Assembly: GCF_041321145.1 (NCBI RefSeq)
Contig: NZ_JBGGWA010000003.1
Location: 62,001 to 126,000 of the forward strand
Length of the DNA: 64,000 nucleotides
Reading direction: 5' to 3'
Origin: Paraburkholderia sp041321145
GTDB lineage: Bacteria > Pseudomonadota > Gammaproteobacteria > Burkholderiales > Burkholderiaceae
Under the pieces are notes generated by a model. It worked only from the letters and a program-made list of their open reading frames with translations. It did no database searches and was not told the DNA's origin. Within the stretch, counting starts at the first letter, position 1. Each line of letters opens with the position of its first letter. Positions 36,101 to 44,267 of the stretch are shown here, piece after piece. A program made the translations under genes and the position numbers.

Positions 36101-36214
36101 ATGCAGCAGCCTCTGGCGATTGCTATTATTTCTGGGCTTATTGTGCAGTTGCCGTTGGTTTTGTTGTTGTTGCCTGTGTTGTTGAAGTTGTTGATGACGA
36201 AGCGGGTTTTATAA
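33164..36214 (+). CDS. RND-family efflux permease (1016 aa)
   Basis: An inner-membrane proton-driven pump with the 12-TM RND plan: TM1 at about 12-30, a large periplasmic loop, and TM4 containing GLVIDDAIVMIEHIVRRM (the proton-relay Asp pair). The second half repeats the plan (VGSGFMPSMDEGGFVLDYHTEPG is a periplasmic segment). The VIDDAIV motif differs from the classical CzcA/CusA DFG..VDGAVV motif, so a metal substrate is not certain. Codon use drifts to T-rich codons in the last 450 bp, unlike the rest of the gene. Confidence 0.95.
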   Translation: MNFGQWMQKHRRSLLFVIALLALAGALTAFRLPISLFPNVAFPRAVVALDAGDRPAEQMAALVTMPVEEALRRVPNVRDVESKTSRGAAEISINFDWGTDMAQATLQAQSAISEILAKLPQGTSMQVRRMDPTVFPVLAYSLTSKQQSLSALHDLAQFQMRPLLSSVEGVARVDVMGGAQDEFEVAIDPARLAAYKIALSDVSRAIGASNVLMATGRIEDHDKLYLVIADSTITRLDELRNVVVSANGATQIRLGDIATVRQGVVPQWMRVTADGQDAVLLNVYQQPGANSVTMAKGIRAKLADFQHQMPAGVHLSNWYDQSELVVASATSVRDAIMIGVVLAAFTLFAFLRNWKITAIAVALVPVVMAATILLLDVFGMGFNIMTLGGMAAAVGLVIDDAIVMIEHIVRRMREAGAHKFHGRVMAAALEFTRPLAGSSAATLIIFVPLAFLSGVTGAFFKALSVTMASALFISFLVTWLAVPILCDRWLKPKDAEEHKETRFATWMNRRYAFLIERVTARPILVLFGLVPLIVVAAFAFTRVGSGFMPSMDEGGFVLDYHTEPGTSITETDRLMKQVERIISANPNVATYSRRTGAGLGGDLNEPNRGDFFVRLKSSGREPIATVMEEIRSKIETQVPGVSIELAQLMEDLIGDLTAVPQPVQIKIYSDDQNTLDTTARKVAAQIGKIQGVVDVNDGINPAGDALELHIRPDAAAAEGMDPQSIAQAVADMVQGNVATQFQTGPKTVGVRVHVAGALKLTDTQLGQLQIRAPDGHLFALRRVADQVTVTGQPEISRDNLKRMVAVTARIDGRDLGSTIADVQKTLSDKSLLPSGVYYELGGLYQQQQIAFKGLLTVFGAAIALVFGLLLFLYERFRVALAVMAMPLLGAGAVFIGLWITGIELNISAMMGMTMIIGIVTEVAIFYVSELQGLIRDEGAVFEEALIAAGRNRLRPIAMTTIAAILALLPLAFALGQGSAMQQPLAIAIISGLIVQLPLVLLLLPVLLKLLMTKRVL

Positions 36215-36289
36215 AGGGGGGTTTTGCCTTTGGCGGCGGCGCTTATTGTGGGGGTTTTTATGGCATTGGCCTCTCCTTGAATTGGTTGT

Positions 36290-36980
36290 GGTTTATTAGC
36301 GTTCCCCCTGTGCGGGGGGGCACCTACTTTTCTTTGCCGCCGCAAAGAAAAGTAGGCAAAAGAAAGCGGCTCAAACCGCTAATTCTAAGCGGCCCCCTTG
36401 GCTTGGAGGGGGTAGTGGCCCCGTGGAATCCGGGCTCTCGTACCGTCAACCCCGAGTGACAAAGGTGTCATCAGCTCCCACTCCGCACTGCGTGCGTCGC
36501 GGACCGGTCTGCATGGGAAACCAGGGGCTTCGCCTCGGCGCAGCGAGGGCCGTCGGCTTCGCCTCGGCGAGGCGCTGAAATGTGGCCGTACTTCGAGGTG
36601 CCGTTGCCCCACGAGCTGCCGCCAGGTTGCGCATACCCATGAAAATTTCGGATATCGAATAAAGGGGGACGCCCCGCAAAGTCAGGGGCAACGCAACGGT
36701 GAGTTACCGCACCAAGCGAAACGCCAGCGTAAAAACGCAGTGAGTGGTTTGATGAAGCACCCTTCGGCGCGCGCAGCGCCGCCGGAAGTATGACGCCTTT
36801 GTCACTAACGCCGAATGTGCGAGAACACGGATTCCACGGAGCCACTACCGTTTGCGGGCTGCGGGAGCCGCTTAGCATTAGCGGTTTGAGCTGCTTTCTC
36901 TTGCTTACTTCTCTTTGCAGCCGGCAAAGAGAAGTAAGTGCCGCCCCGCACAGGGGCAACGCCAATAGACCACTAACAAA
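36290..36980. repeat. Intergenic element with about 190-bp imperfect terminal inverted repeats
   Basis: The left arm (about 36290-36475) and right arm (about 36790-36980) are imperfect reverse complements. Both contain a ccgCAAAGAaAAGTAgG-type hairpin, then GCTCAAACCGCTAAT, GGCC/GCTCC..TAGTGGC, CGTGGAATCCG and GTGACAAAGG. About 310 bp lie between the arms. Small open frames inside have no protein character. I recognise similar sequences as a dispersed intergenic repeat in Burkholderiaceae. The whole gap 36215-37042 has no other gene. Confidence 0.75.
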
Positions 36981-37042
36981 ACAAGAAAAGGCCAAAGCCA
37001 TAAAAACCACCACCAACAAACGCCGAGCAGGCAAAAAAAAAC

Positions 37043-37867
37043 TTACACTCCCAACACATCCCCAAACCCACCCACCCTAACACCCACCCCCCGAATCGCA
37101 GCAGCGACCCTTGGCGACAAGAGCGCCTGCAACTCATCCGCATGCCGATACTCCAGCATCCCCCGACTCAACGCCCGATCGCCGGCAAAGGCAGGATGAC
37201 AATAAATCTCCCCTACTCCATCGGGCAAACTGGCGAGCGCAGCAAGCCACACCGCTTCATCCATCCGCCCACTATCAGCAATCCCAACCACATAATCGTT
37301 GTGCACAACCCCAGCACGATCCAGCTTCGCCCGCACCTGTGAAATCCACGGCCTCAACCACAGCGGCGCGCTAACCTCGAACGGCAAGCGCATGGCCCGC
37401 ATCCCATACTCCCGGCCAATCTCCAGAATCAATCCGAGCACCGTAGGATGCAAATGAAAATGCTTGTGCGTGTTGACGTGATCGAGCGTCAAACCGGTCC
37501 TGGCAAACGCCTCGAACTGCGCGCGAATCTCTCGCGCCAATTGTTGCCGAACATGCGGCAAAAAGAAAAACCGTACCCCGTCTCGCACCATGTTGTCGCC
37601 AAAGCGGCCATGCCCGTCGAGCAATGCGGATATGTCCGCGCGCGGCGCGACCGCATCGCCGTCGGCCAGCACCAGATGCAGCCCGACTCGCAACCCTGGC
37701 AGTGCGCGGGCGCGCGCCACCGCATCGCGCGCGGCAGGTGCGCCGATCATCAGGCTCGCGGTCGTCAGCACCCCGTGCCGGTGCGCATGTTCGACTGCCA
37801 GATTGACCCGTGAATGCAGGCCGAAATCGTCGGCAGTGACAATCAGCCCGCGTGGCTTAGCCGCCAT
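37043..37867 (-). CDS. hpnK: HpnK, hopanoid-associated YdjC/ChbG-type deacetylase
   Basis: A 274-residue carbohydrate deacetylase. The metal site is VTADDFG near the N-terminus, then VGLHLVLADG and DHVNTHKHFHLHP (His-x-x-x-His), with EIYCHPAF near the end. HpnK removes the acetyl group from bacteriohopanetetrol-GlcNAc to give BHT-glucosamine in Burkholderia. The ATG at 37867 has GGAG 8 nt upstream and overlaps the glycosyltransferase gene by 11 nt. A run of nine A (T on the coding strand) follows the stop and may help termination. Confidence 0.9.
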   Translation of the reverse strand: MAAKPRGLIVTADDFGLHSRVNLAVEHAHRHGVLTTASLMIGAPAARDAVARARALPGLRVGLHLVLADGDAVAPRADISALLDGHGRFGDNMVRDGVRFFFLPHVRQQLAREIRAQFEAFARTGLTLDHVNTHKHFHLHPTVLGLILEIGREYGMRAMRLPFEVSAPLWLRPWISQVRAKLDRAGVVHNDYVVGIADSGRMDEAVWLAALASLPDGVGEIYCHPAFAGDRALSRGMLEYRHADELQALLSPRVAAAIRGVGVRVGGFGDVLGV

Positions 37868-39119
37868 CCGAAGTCTCCATGACATCCATCACACCCAACC
37901 CCGCACCGCGCGCCGCCGACGCGGATGCCTCGACCGGCACGCGCGCGCCGCGCCACACCACGTACGAGCCGAACGCACCGGCAAGCCACTGGAATGTCAG
38001 CAACGTATCGCGCAACGGCACAAGCGGCAGGTCGCGCCAGAAAGTGCGTTCATGACGCGCGGCACGCAGATGCAGCAGCATGCGCGCGGCAAAACCCGCT
38101 GCCGTGCTGGCGCCGCTCGCAAGCGCCGCCCACAGGTGTACTCCGTCAAACGCCCCTCCCGCAAAGCCGCTAGTGAGCCATGCGCCGACAAAGAGCCAGG
38201 GCGTCGGGAACGTGATGAACAGAAACGCGAAGCCCAGCGGGTTCACCGAGCGGATCGTGCGCAGCCAGCGTGTCTCGCGCTGCCACAAGGCCGAAAAGTT
38301 TGGCTCGATGACATCGGTGGCCACCATCACGCGCGAGAGCACCGTGCGAAGCCCGAGCGCGCGCACGTGTTCGGCGAGCCAGTAATCGTCCGCGAGACAA
38401 TTTTTTAGCGCGTCGAAACCGCCGATACGCTCGAGTGTCGCTCGACGTAAAGCGAGCGTCGCGCCGAAACCGAAGCGGCGCGAACCGGCCGCGTGCGCGA
38501 CGCGCACCGATGGCGCGAACCACTCGTTGATGAAGAGCGCACCCACTCGCGGCCAGAAGCCGCCGACGCCCTGCGCCACGTAAAGACAGGTCACCACGCC
38601 CACACGCGGATCGGCGAGCGGCGCGGCCACGGTGTCGAGATAATCGGCTTCGACAGCAATGTCGCTGTCGGCAACGACGATCACGTCGTGACGCGCCCGC
38701 TCCGCCATGTTGATCAGATTGCTAACCTTGAGATTGCTGCCGTGCACGCGGGTATCGACCGCGAGCTCGATGTCGTGCATCGGAAAGGCGGCCTGCAAAC
38801 GGCGCACTACGGCGATGGCGGGATCGTCCGGTGAAGACACCCCGAGCACCAGTTGGAAATGCCCGTGGCGCTGGTCGCAAAAAGTCCTGAGATTTTCGTA
38901 AAGACGCGGCTCGGCGCCGCACAGCGGCTTGAGCACGCTCACGCCCACATTGGCGAAGGGATGCAGCGGATGCGACGCCCGGGTGGCGGCACTCGCGGCA
39001 CCGGCGCGGCGCGCCGCGAAGAACGGCATGGCCACCGCCGCCAGCATCGCGTAAAGCGAAGCCGCCATGCAGCCGGCTAGCAGAACCCATTGGCATGTCG
39101 TCAATGCGTGCGCTGCCAT
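37857..39119 (-). CDS. Family 2/21 glycosyltransferase beside hpnK (HpnI/ceramide glucosyltransferase-like)
   Basis: A 420-residue membrane glycosyltransferase. An N-terminal TM is followed by a GT2 domain with VSVLKPLCGAEPRLYENL, VHGSNLKVSNLINM, the nucleotide-metal DSD in VVADSDIAV, CLADDYWLAE, and the (Q/R)xxRW-type RETRWLRTIR. Three C-terminal hydrophobic segments follow. This is the ceramide glucosyltransferase-like plan of HpnI, which adds GlcNAc to bacteriohopanetetrol. A second such gene lies at 43083-44267, so which one is the true HpnI cannot be decided here. Translational overlap with hpnK suggests the two act in sequence. Confidence 0.85.
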   Translation of the reverse strand: MAAHALTTCQWVLLAGCMAASLYAMLAAVAMPFFAARRAGAASAATRASHPLHPFANVGVSVLKPLCGAEPRLYENLRTFCDQRHGHFQLVLGVSSPDDPAIAVVRRLQAAFPMHDIELAVDTRVHGSNLKVSNLINMAERARHDVIVVADSDIAVEADYLDTVAAPLADPRVGVVTCLYVAQGVGGFWPRVGALFINEWFAPSVRVAHAAGSRRFGFGATLALRRATLERIGGFDALKNCLADDYWLAEHVRALGLRTVLSRVMVATDVIEPNFSALWQRETRWLRTIRSVNPLGFAFLFITFPTPWLFVGAWLTSGFAGGAFDGVHLWAALASGASTAAGFAARMLLHLRAARHERTFWRDLPLVPLRDTLLTFQWLAGAFGSYVVWRGARVPVEASASAARGAGLGVMDVMETSDGG

Positions 39120-39131
39120 CGCCTGGTTCCG

Positions 39132-39482
39132 TCAGTACCCGGCCAGCACGAACGGTCTGCCCGTAAAGCGCAAATGAAGAATGACGAGCCAGCGCCTCGG
39201 ACAATTCGCCGCGACCGACACTGGCCGCGTGGGCCCGATATGCGGGATCGCATGACGACTCTGAATGGCGAGCTCGAAGGCGGCATACGCGAATCGCCGC
39301 ATCACGATCACGCCGCCGATAATCAGCGCGAGCGCAAGGAGCTGGAACGTTGCGGAACCGAAGACCTGCCGGGACACCGGCAAGACCAGCAGCGCCAGCA
39401 AAGCGAAGACTTCGGTACCCATAGCCGTGAGTGAAGCCGCCATCAGATGGGCTCGCAGCATGTCGACAGTGACTGGCTTCAT
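39132..39482 (-). CDS. Small membrane protein upstream of the glycosyltransferase
   Basis: A 116-residue open frame starting at 39482 (MKPVTVDMLRAHLMAAS) behind GAGG. It has one or two hydrophobic segments (EVFALLALLVLPVSRQ and FQLLALALIIGGVIVMRRFAY) and a basic C-terminal part. It ends 12 bp before the glycosyltransferase gene and would be first in that operon. No family recognised. It could be an accessory protein for hopanoid glycosylation. Confidence 0.55.
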   Translation of the reverse strand: MKPVTVDMLRAHLMAASLTAMGTEVFALLALLVLPVSRQVFGSATFQLLALALIIGGVIVMRRFAYAAFELAIQSRHAIPHIGPTRPVSVAANCPRRWLVILHLRFTGRPFVLAGY

Positions 39483-39674
39483 GGCGTGGCCTCGTGACCT
39501 GACGGGATGCACGGCGATACGCAGCAGCGCGATTTTCCGGTCACCAGCACCGGCCGTACATTCCATCGATGTGCTTACGATTAAGTCGCGATGTTCTGAT
39601 TACACGACGTAGTTTGCGCGCCCAGGATGAGCGCGCGGCATTAAACCGCTGAATGCCGATAGTATCGATTCAAG

Positions 39675-39691
39675 CTGAAGGTAACCTTAAG
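39675..39691. promoter_or_regulatory. PmrA-type box between the second regulator and the hpnK operon
   Basis: CTGAAG-gtaac-CTTAAG: two hexamers separated by 5 bp, nearly the PmrA consensus. It lies in the 327-bp divergent gap 39483-39809, about 120 bp before the response regulator and 190 bp before the minus-strand operon. Either or both may be controlled. The rest of the gap holds no gene. Confidence 0.7.
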
Positions 39692-39809
39692 GAAGAAAGA
39701 GGTATAAAGCATGTAAGCAATATGCTGGTTACACTTCGAATGCGCGGTTCGGCGCGTGCTTAAAAGCGGTTGCCGCCATGCAATAAACATCGAACGGAAT
39801 CTCTTATCC

Positions 39810-40469
39810 ATGCGCGTACTCCTCGTAGAAGACGACGACCTGATCGGCTGCGGTATCGAAGCGGGACTCCGTCAAGCCGGTTTCACCGTCGATTGGGCGC
39901 GTGACGGCCACAAGGCCGGTCTCGCGCTCGACACCACCGCCTATGCGCTCGTACTGCTCGATCTCGGCTTGCCACGGGTGTCGGGCATGGAGCTTCTGAG
40001 GCGGCTGCGCGACGCCGGCAAGGACGTGCCGGTGCTGGTGCTGACCGCCAAAGGCACGGTGGCCGACCGCGTGGACGGCCTTGAAGCCGGCGCTGACGAC
40101 TACCTCGGCAAGCCTTTCGACCTGACCGAACTGATCGCCCGTTGCCGGGCCCTGCTGCGCCGCGCGCAAGGCCGCAGTGTCGAGATCATCCGCTATCAGG
40201 ACCTGACGGTCTATCCCGCCGCGCAAACCGTCGAAGTTGGCGAAACGCGCGTGTCCCTCACCTCGCGTGAATGGGCGATCCTGATGCAATTGTTGATCAA
40301 TCAGGGGATCCCCCAGTCGCGCTCGCGCCTTGAAGAGAGTTTGTATGGATGGCAGGAAGAAATCGAAAGCAATGCGATCGAGGTGCACGTGTCCAATCTG
40401 CGCAAAAAGCTCGGTGCCAAGTTGATCAGAACCGTGCGCAATATCGGGTATGTGGTGGAGAAAGCCTGA
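39810..40469 (+). CDS. OmpR-family response regulator (PmrA-like)
   Basis: A 219-residue regulator. VEDDD is near the start, phospho-Asp51 is in LVLLDLGLPRVSG, the switch is LTAKG and GKPFDL, and the winged helix has TSREWAILMQLLINQ and NAIEVHVSNLRKKLG. The ATG at 39810 (MRVLLVED) is the family start; the frame upstream to 39756 is not coding-like. Its stop overlaps the kinase start by one base (TGATG). It probably binds the CTGAAG-N5-CTTAAG boxes at 39675 and 45803. Confidence 0.95.
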   Translation: MRVLLVEDDDLIGCGIEAGLRQAGFTVDWARDGHKAGLALDTTAYALVLLDLGLPRVSGMELLRRLRDAGKDVPVLVLTAKGTVADRVDGLEAGADDYLGKPFDLTELIARCRALLRRAQGRSVEIIRYQDLTVYPAAQTVEVGETRVSLTSREWAILMQLLINQGIPQSRSRLEESLYGWQEEIESNAIEVHVSNLRKKLGAKLIRTVRNIGYVVEKA

Positions 40470-41869
40470 TGTCGGCATCGATCCGCCGGCGCCTGATGCT
40501 GCTGGTCTTAACCAGCATCGTGCTGATCTGGGGCATCGCGCTGATATCGAGCTACGGTCAAGCCACGCGCGAAGTCGCCGAATGGGAACAGGCGCGCCTC
40601 GCTGAGCTCGCGCAAATCCTCGCACTGCTCGACCAGCGCAATCTGACCACGCTTGCCAATGCGCGCATCGACGTGCGCGAGGAAGAAAAAGGCGGCGAGC
40701 CCGGCGCCAACGATAGCGACGACGACGACTCCCTGCCGCGCGACGCGCTATTCCAGGTGCGCAACGCGAACGGCGAGGTGCTGGCGGGCAGCCCGCAATT
40801 GCATGCACTGCAGGCGTGGGACCTGCCCGTGCCGGCCGCAAGCGGCGCGCAAACCATCACGCTGGGCGGTCAGCTGTGGCACTCGTTCACCTTGCGCGAC
40901 ACCCCGCTCGGCCACACCGTGCGCGTGTTCGAACCGGCCAATACGCGCAGCGATCTGGTAAGCGGCGTCGCGAGCCGGATCGCCCGGCCCACGCTGTTGG
41001 CGCTACCGGTGCTGGCGCTGCTGGTGTGGTTCAGCATCGGCTGGAGTCTCGCGCCGCTGAAGCTCCTCTCGGGCGCAATCCGCGCGCGCGATATCAACCG
41101 GCTGGAACCGGTCGACATCGGCCGGGCGCCGACCGAGGTGCGGCCGCTCGTCGATGCAATCAATCTCGTGCTGTCGCGCCTGCGGCACTCCATCGAGCGC
41201 GAACGCGCGTTTACCGCCGACGCCGCCCACGAACTGAAGACGCCGCTTGCCGCGATCAAGGTGCAGGCGCAAGTCGCACTGGCCGAACCGGACACGGCGC
41301 TACGGCAGCTGGCAATGCAACGCGTGGTGCAAGGCGTCGATCGCAGCGCGCGGCTCGCGGAGCAATTGCTGCTGCTTGCGCGTCTGGACGCGCACGAAAA
41401 AATGTCGACGGCGCCGCTCAGGCCCGCAGCGGTGGCAAAAGACGCGCTGCTTGCCAATGAACGCAACGCGCGGCAGAAAAACATTCGTGTGACGCTCACT
41501 GGCGACCTGCGCGCCGAGATCAAGGCGGAGCCCGTGCTGATCGGCATCCTGCTCGATAACCTGCTCGATAACGCGATCAAGTTTGGGCACACCGGCGGCA
41601 CCGTGGAGGTGGCGGTACAGCATGACGTCGACCGGGTTCAGCTGACCGTACGCGACGACGGTCCCGGCGTCGCACCCAGCGATCTCGCTCGCCTGACGAA
41701 TCGATTTTTCCGCGCGACCGGCGCTCACGCAACCGGCAGCGGGCTCGGCCTCTCGATCGTGGCGCGGATCGCGGAACATTTCGGTGCGAGCCTGCGTCTC
41801 GGCGCGGGCATCGACGAGCGCGGCCTCGCGGTCGAAGTGTCGTTTCCTGCTTATGCGGGCGGGCGCTGA
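40469..41869 (+). CDS. Sensor histidine kinase (PmrB-like) with acidic periplasmic cluster
   Basis: A 466-residue kinase. TM1 is at 10-28 and the periplasmic domain at 29-170 contains a strongly acidic stretch at 70-88 (EEEKGGEP...DSDDDDS). TM2 is at about 172-192, the H-box is ADAAHELKTPLAAI (His254), the N-box LLDNLLDNAIKFGH, and the G-boxes DDGPGV and GSGLGLSIV. In known PmrB proteins short acidic ExxE motifs sense Fe3+/Al3+, so the acidic run may bind cations or cationic peptides. It sits between the two hopanoid operons. Confidence 0.95.
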   Translation: MSASIRRRLMLLVLTSIVLIWGIALISSYGQATREVAEWEQARLAELAQILALLDQRNLTTLANARIDVREEEKGGEPGANDSDDDDSLPRDALFQVRNANGEVLAGSPQLHALQAWDLPVPAASGAQTITLGGQLWHSFTLRDTPLGHTVRVFEPANTRSDLVSGVASRIARPTLLALPVLALLVWFSIGWSLAPLKLLSGAIRARDINRLEPVDIGRAPTEVRPLVDAINLVLSRLRHSIERERAFTADAAHELKTPLAAIKVQAQVALAEPDTALRQLAMQRVVQGVDRSARLAEQLLLLARLDAHEKMSTAPLRPAAVAKDALLANERNARQKNIRVTLTGDLRAEIKAEPVLIGILLDNLLDNAIKFGHTGGTVEVAVQHDVDRVQLTVRDDGPGVAPSDLARLTNRFFRATGAHATGSGLGLSIVARIAEHFGASLRLGAGIDERGLAVEVSFPAYAGGR

Positions 41870-41979
41870 GGGCGTCCTTTGGGTGTCGCTGAGGCAACCG
41901 ATACGACTGCTGCGGAAACCGCGGACAAGACCTTTGCGGAGTCGGGCGAACAAGGGAAGCGTTTCGCGTTCGTGCCGCC

Positions 41980-43005
41980 CTAGCGCTGACCTGCCTCGCT
42001 CACCGCGGTCTGTCCTGCGCGTTCCGCCCGCTTCGGCGCGCGATTCGACGACTCGGCAAATTGCCACGCCACGAGCCCGGGCACGAAGATCAGCAGGTCA
42101 CGAATGCGCCGCGCGCCGGCAAGCGCGAGGCAGATGGAAGGATCGAGGCCCAGCGCGCCACCGATCAGAATGAAACCGCCCTCCTGGACGCCCAGGCCGC
42201 CGGGCACGAAGAAAGCCGCGCTGCTGATCGCCTGGATCAGCGATTCGATCACCACCGCTTCGACCAGCGTCACGTGCACGCCGAGAAAGTACAGCGCGAG
42301 CCAGATTTCCAGCGACGTCAGGAAGCATTGCAGCGGTTGCCAGAAGAACAGATAGCGCAACACCACGCCGCGCCGCCGCCAGATCAGCTTGATGGCCTGA
42401 TCGATCTGCGCGGACTGCCCGACGAGCGCGGCGAGCTTGCCGCTCGTCATGCGATTGAGCATGCGCGTGATGCGCTCGAACGGACTGGCGTGCTGCACGA
42501 GGGCGAACAACACCAGCAGCGGCGTCAGCACCACGACGCCCCACGCCAATTGCCCGGCGAGCCGCAGCGTGTCGGAGTGGGCGTGCGCGAACAGAAAACC
42601 GATGCCGACCATCGTGAACAGCAACTGGCTGATCACCGTGAGCTGCATATCGACGATGATGCTGCCGACCGCCGTGGGCGGCCGCACGCCCCAACGCTTG
42701 AGCATCCGGAACGACACTACCTCGCCGCCGATACGGGCCACTGGCAACATGCTATTGACGGATTCGCGCACCCAGACGAGATGCAGCATATTGGCGATGC
42801 CCGGCCGGTTCGCGCCGCGAATCAGCGAGCGCCAGTCGCAGGCATTGGCGAGCATGGGCAGCACGTGCGCGATCGCTGCCAGCAAGAGACCCGCGCCCGC
42901 GGCACGCAGCGCGTCGAGCACGGCGCCGGGGTTGTCGTGACAGACCAGCCACAGTGACACCAGTAAGCCGGCAAGCGCGGCGACGCGGCCGAGATGCTTC
43001 ATCAC
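41980..43005 (-). CDS. hpnL: HpnL-type membrane protein (LPG synthase TM-like family)
   Basis: A 341-residue polytopic protein with about seven to eight hydrophobic segments. The family pattern of lysylphosphatidylglycerol synthase TM/UPF0104 proteins is present: WVRESVNSMLPVARIGGEVVSF near residue 75 and SSAAFFVPGGLGVQEGGFILIG near residue 265. In hopanoid loci this protein is named HpnL; its biochemical role is unknown, perhaps lipid flipping. The GTG at 43005 has AAGGA with 7-nt spacing; the next codon is ATG. It is last in the hpnJ operon, 77 bp after the glycosyltransferase, and convergent with the kinase. Confidence 0.82.
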   Translation of the reverse strand: MMKHLGRVAALAGLLVSLWLVCHDNPGAVLDALRAAGAGLLLAAIAHVLPMLANACDWRSLIRGANRPGIANMLHLVWVRESVNSMLPVARIGGEVVSFRMLKRWGVRPPTAVGSIIVDMQLTVISQLLFTMVGIGFLFAHAHSDTLRLAGQLAWGVVVLTPLLVLFALVQHASPFERITRMLNRMTSGKLAALVGQSAQIDQAIKLIWRRRGVVLRYLFFWQPLQCFLTSLEIWLALYFLGVHVTLVEAVVIESLIQAISSAAFFVPGGLGVQEGGFILIGGALGLDPSICLALAGARRIRDLLIFVPGLVAWQFAESSNRAPKRAERAGQTAVSEAGQR

Positions 43006-43082
43006 GCGGCCATCCTTCGCGCGTGCCTGACTCCCGCCGCCCTGCTGACACCGTCCTGTTCGAAAGACCCACCCATCATGGC

Positions 43083-44267
43083 TTACCCAACCTGCTGTTC
43101 ATCCGTCATTCCGTCCTGTGCCGCCGACAACAGGCCGTCGCCATCCACCTTGAAGCTGAAACCCCGCCAGATCACGCGCGAGGAGCAGAAGCTTGCCACG
43201 AAAATCGCAAACGACACGATATCCCATATCGGCAATAGCCACAGGTCGCCGTGTGCCTGACGCAACGCGCGATCGGACAGCCGTTTCAGCACGAGCCGAG
43301 CGCAGATGGCGACCAGCGCGAGCGGCCACGACCAGAACGCGCCACCCGAGAAGACCATGGCGAGCAGCGCAAACGCGAGCGGATGAATCAGCGCCGAGCC
43401 GAGATGGCCGAGCGGGTCGATGCTGCGAATCGTGCGGCTCCAGCGCAGTTCGTGCGCGATCAATTGCGTCGCGCTCGATTCGACGCAGGCATGCGCGATC
43501 GTGAACGGCGGAATCACCACCTTCTCGCCGATCATGCGCACGGCTTCGCCGATTGCATGGTCCTCGGCCAGGTGCTTCACGAAGGGCGTGAACCCGCCGA
43601 TTTTTTCAAGCGTATCGCGCCGCATCGCGATGGTCTGCCCGAAACACGGGCGCGCGAGACCGAGCGCAAGACCCGTGACCACACCGGGCAAGAATTGATA
43701 GTTGGTGGCCTTGGCCGACATGCGCGGCCAGAAACCGGGATCGGGCGCGCCGCGATACACGCAGGTGACGAGTCCGACGCCGGGCTTCTGCAATTCGCCG
43801 ATCACATTGCGCAGATAATCCGGCCCAACGCTCACGTCGCTGTCGGCGAACACCAGCACGTCGTGCCGTGCCTGCGGCAGCATATTGAGGATGTTGCTGA
43901 TCTTGCGGTTCGGACCATACAGGCGCGCGTCGGCAACCACCGTGATGTCCGCTTCGGGGTGCAGGCGCCGCAGATCGTCGACGGCTTGCAAGGCCGGATC
44001 GGCCGAATCGTGCACGCCGAACAGGAATTGCACGGGACCCGGATAGTCCTGCCGACAGAAGCTCGACAGATTGGTGAGCAGCGCCCACTCATTGCCGTGC
44101 AACGGTTTGACGATCGTGACCGGTGGAAAACTGGTCGGCTCGGACACCGCTCTCGCGAAGAACCGGCCGATCAGCGCACTGGCCAACACCGTGTAGGCGA
44201 CGCCGAAAACCGCACTCGCCGCACACGCGTACCCCAGCGCGACGGCAAGCAGATGCACGGCGCTCAC
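43083..44267 (-). CDS. hpnI: HpnI-type hopanoid glycosyltransferase (GT2/GT21)
   Basis: A 394-residue membrane enzyme. An N-terminal TM is followed by VTIVKPLHGNEWALLTNL, YGPNRKISNILNMLPQARHD, the DSD in VFADSDVSVGPDYL, LAEDHAIGEAV, and the HELRWSRTIRSIDPLGH motif, then three C-terminal hydrophobic segments. It starts with GTG in GTGA overlap with hpnJ. Adjacent to hpnJ, it is the better candidate for HpnI, the enzyme adding N-acetylglucosamine to bacteriohopanetetrol. It is a clear paralogue of 37857-39119. Confidence 0.82.
   Translation of the reverse strand: MSAVHLLAVALGYACAASAVFGVAYTVLASALIGRFFARAVSEPTSFPPVTIVKPLHGNEWALLTNLSSFCRQDYPGPVQFLFGVHDSADPALQAVDDLRRLHPEADITVVADARLYGPNRKISNILNMLPQARHDVLVFADSDVSVGPDYLRNVIGELQKPGVGLVTCVYRGAPDPGFWPRMSAKATNYQFLPGVVTGLALGLARPCFGQTIAMRRDTLEKIGGFTPFVKHLAEDHAIGEAVRMIGEKVVIPPFTIAHACVESSATQLIAHELRWSRTIRSIDPLGHLGSALIHPLAFALLAMVFSGGAFWSWPLALVAICARLVLKRLSDRALRQAHGDLWLLPIWDIVSFAIFVASFCSSRVIWRGFSFKVDGDGLLSAAQDGMTDEQQVG

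Noticed and set aside
36277..36612. Small open frames (60-81 codons) inside the inverted-repeat element
   Set aside because: Low-complexity translations of the repeat arms on several frames; no ribosome sites. They are often annotated as hypothetical proteins but unlikely to be genes.
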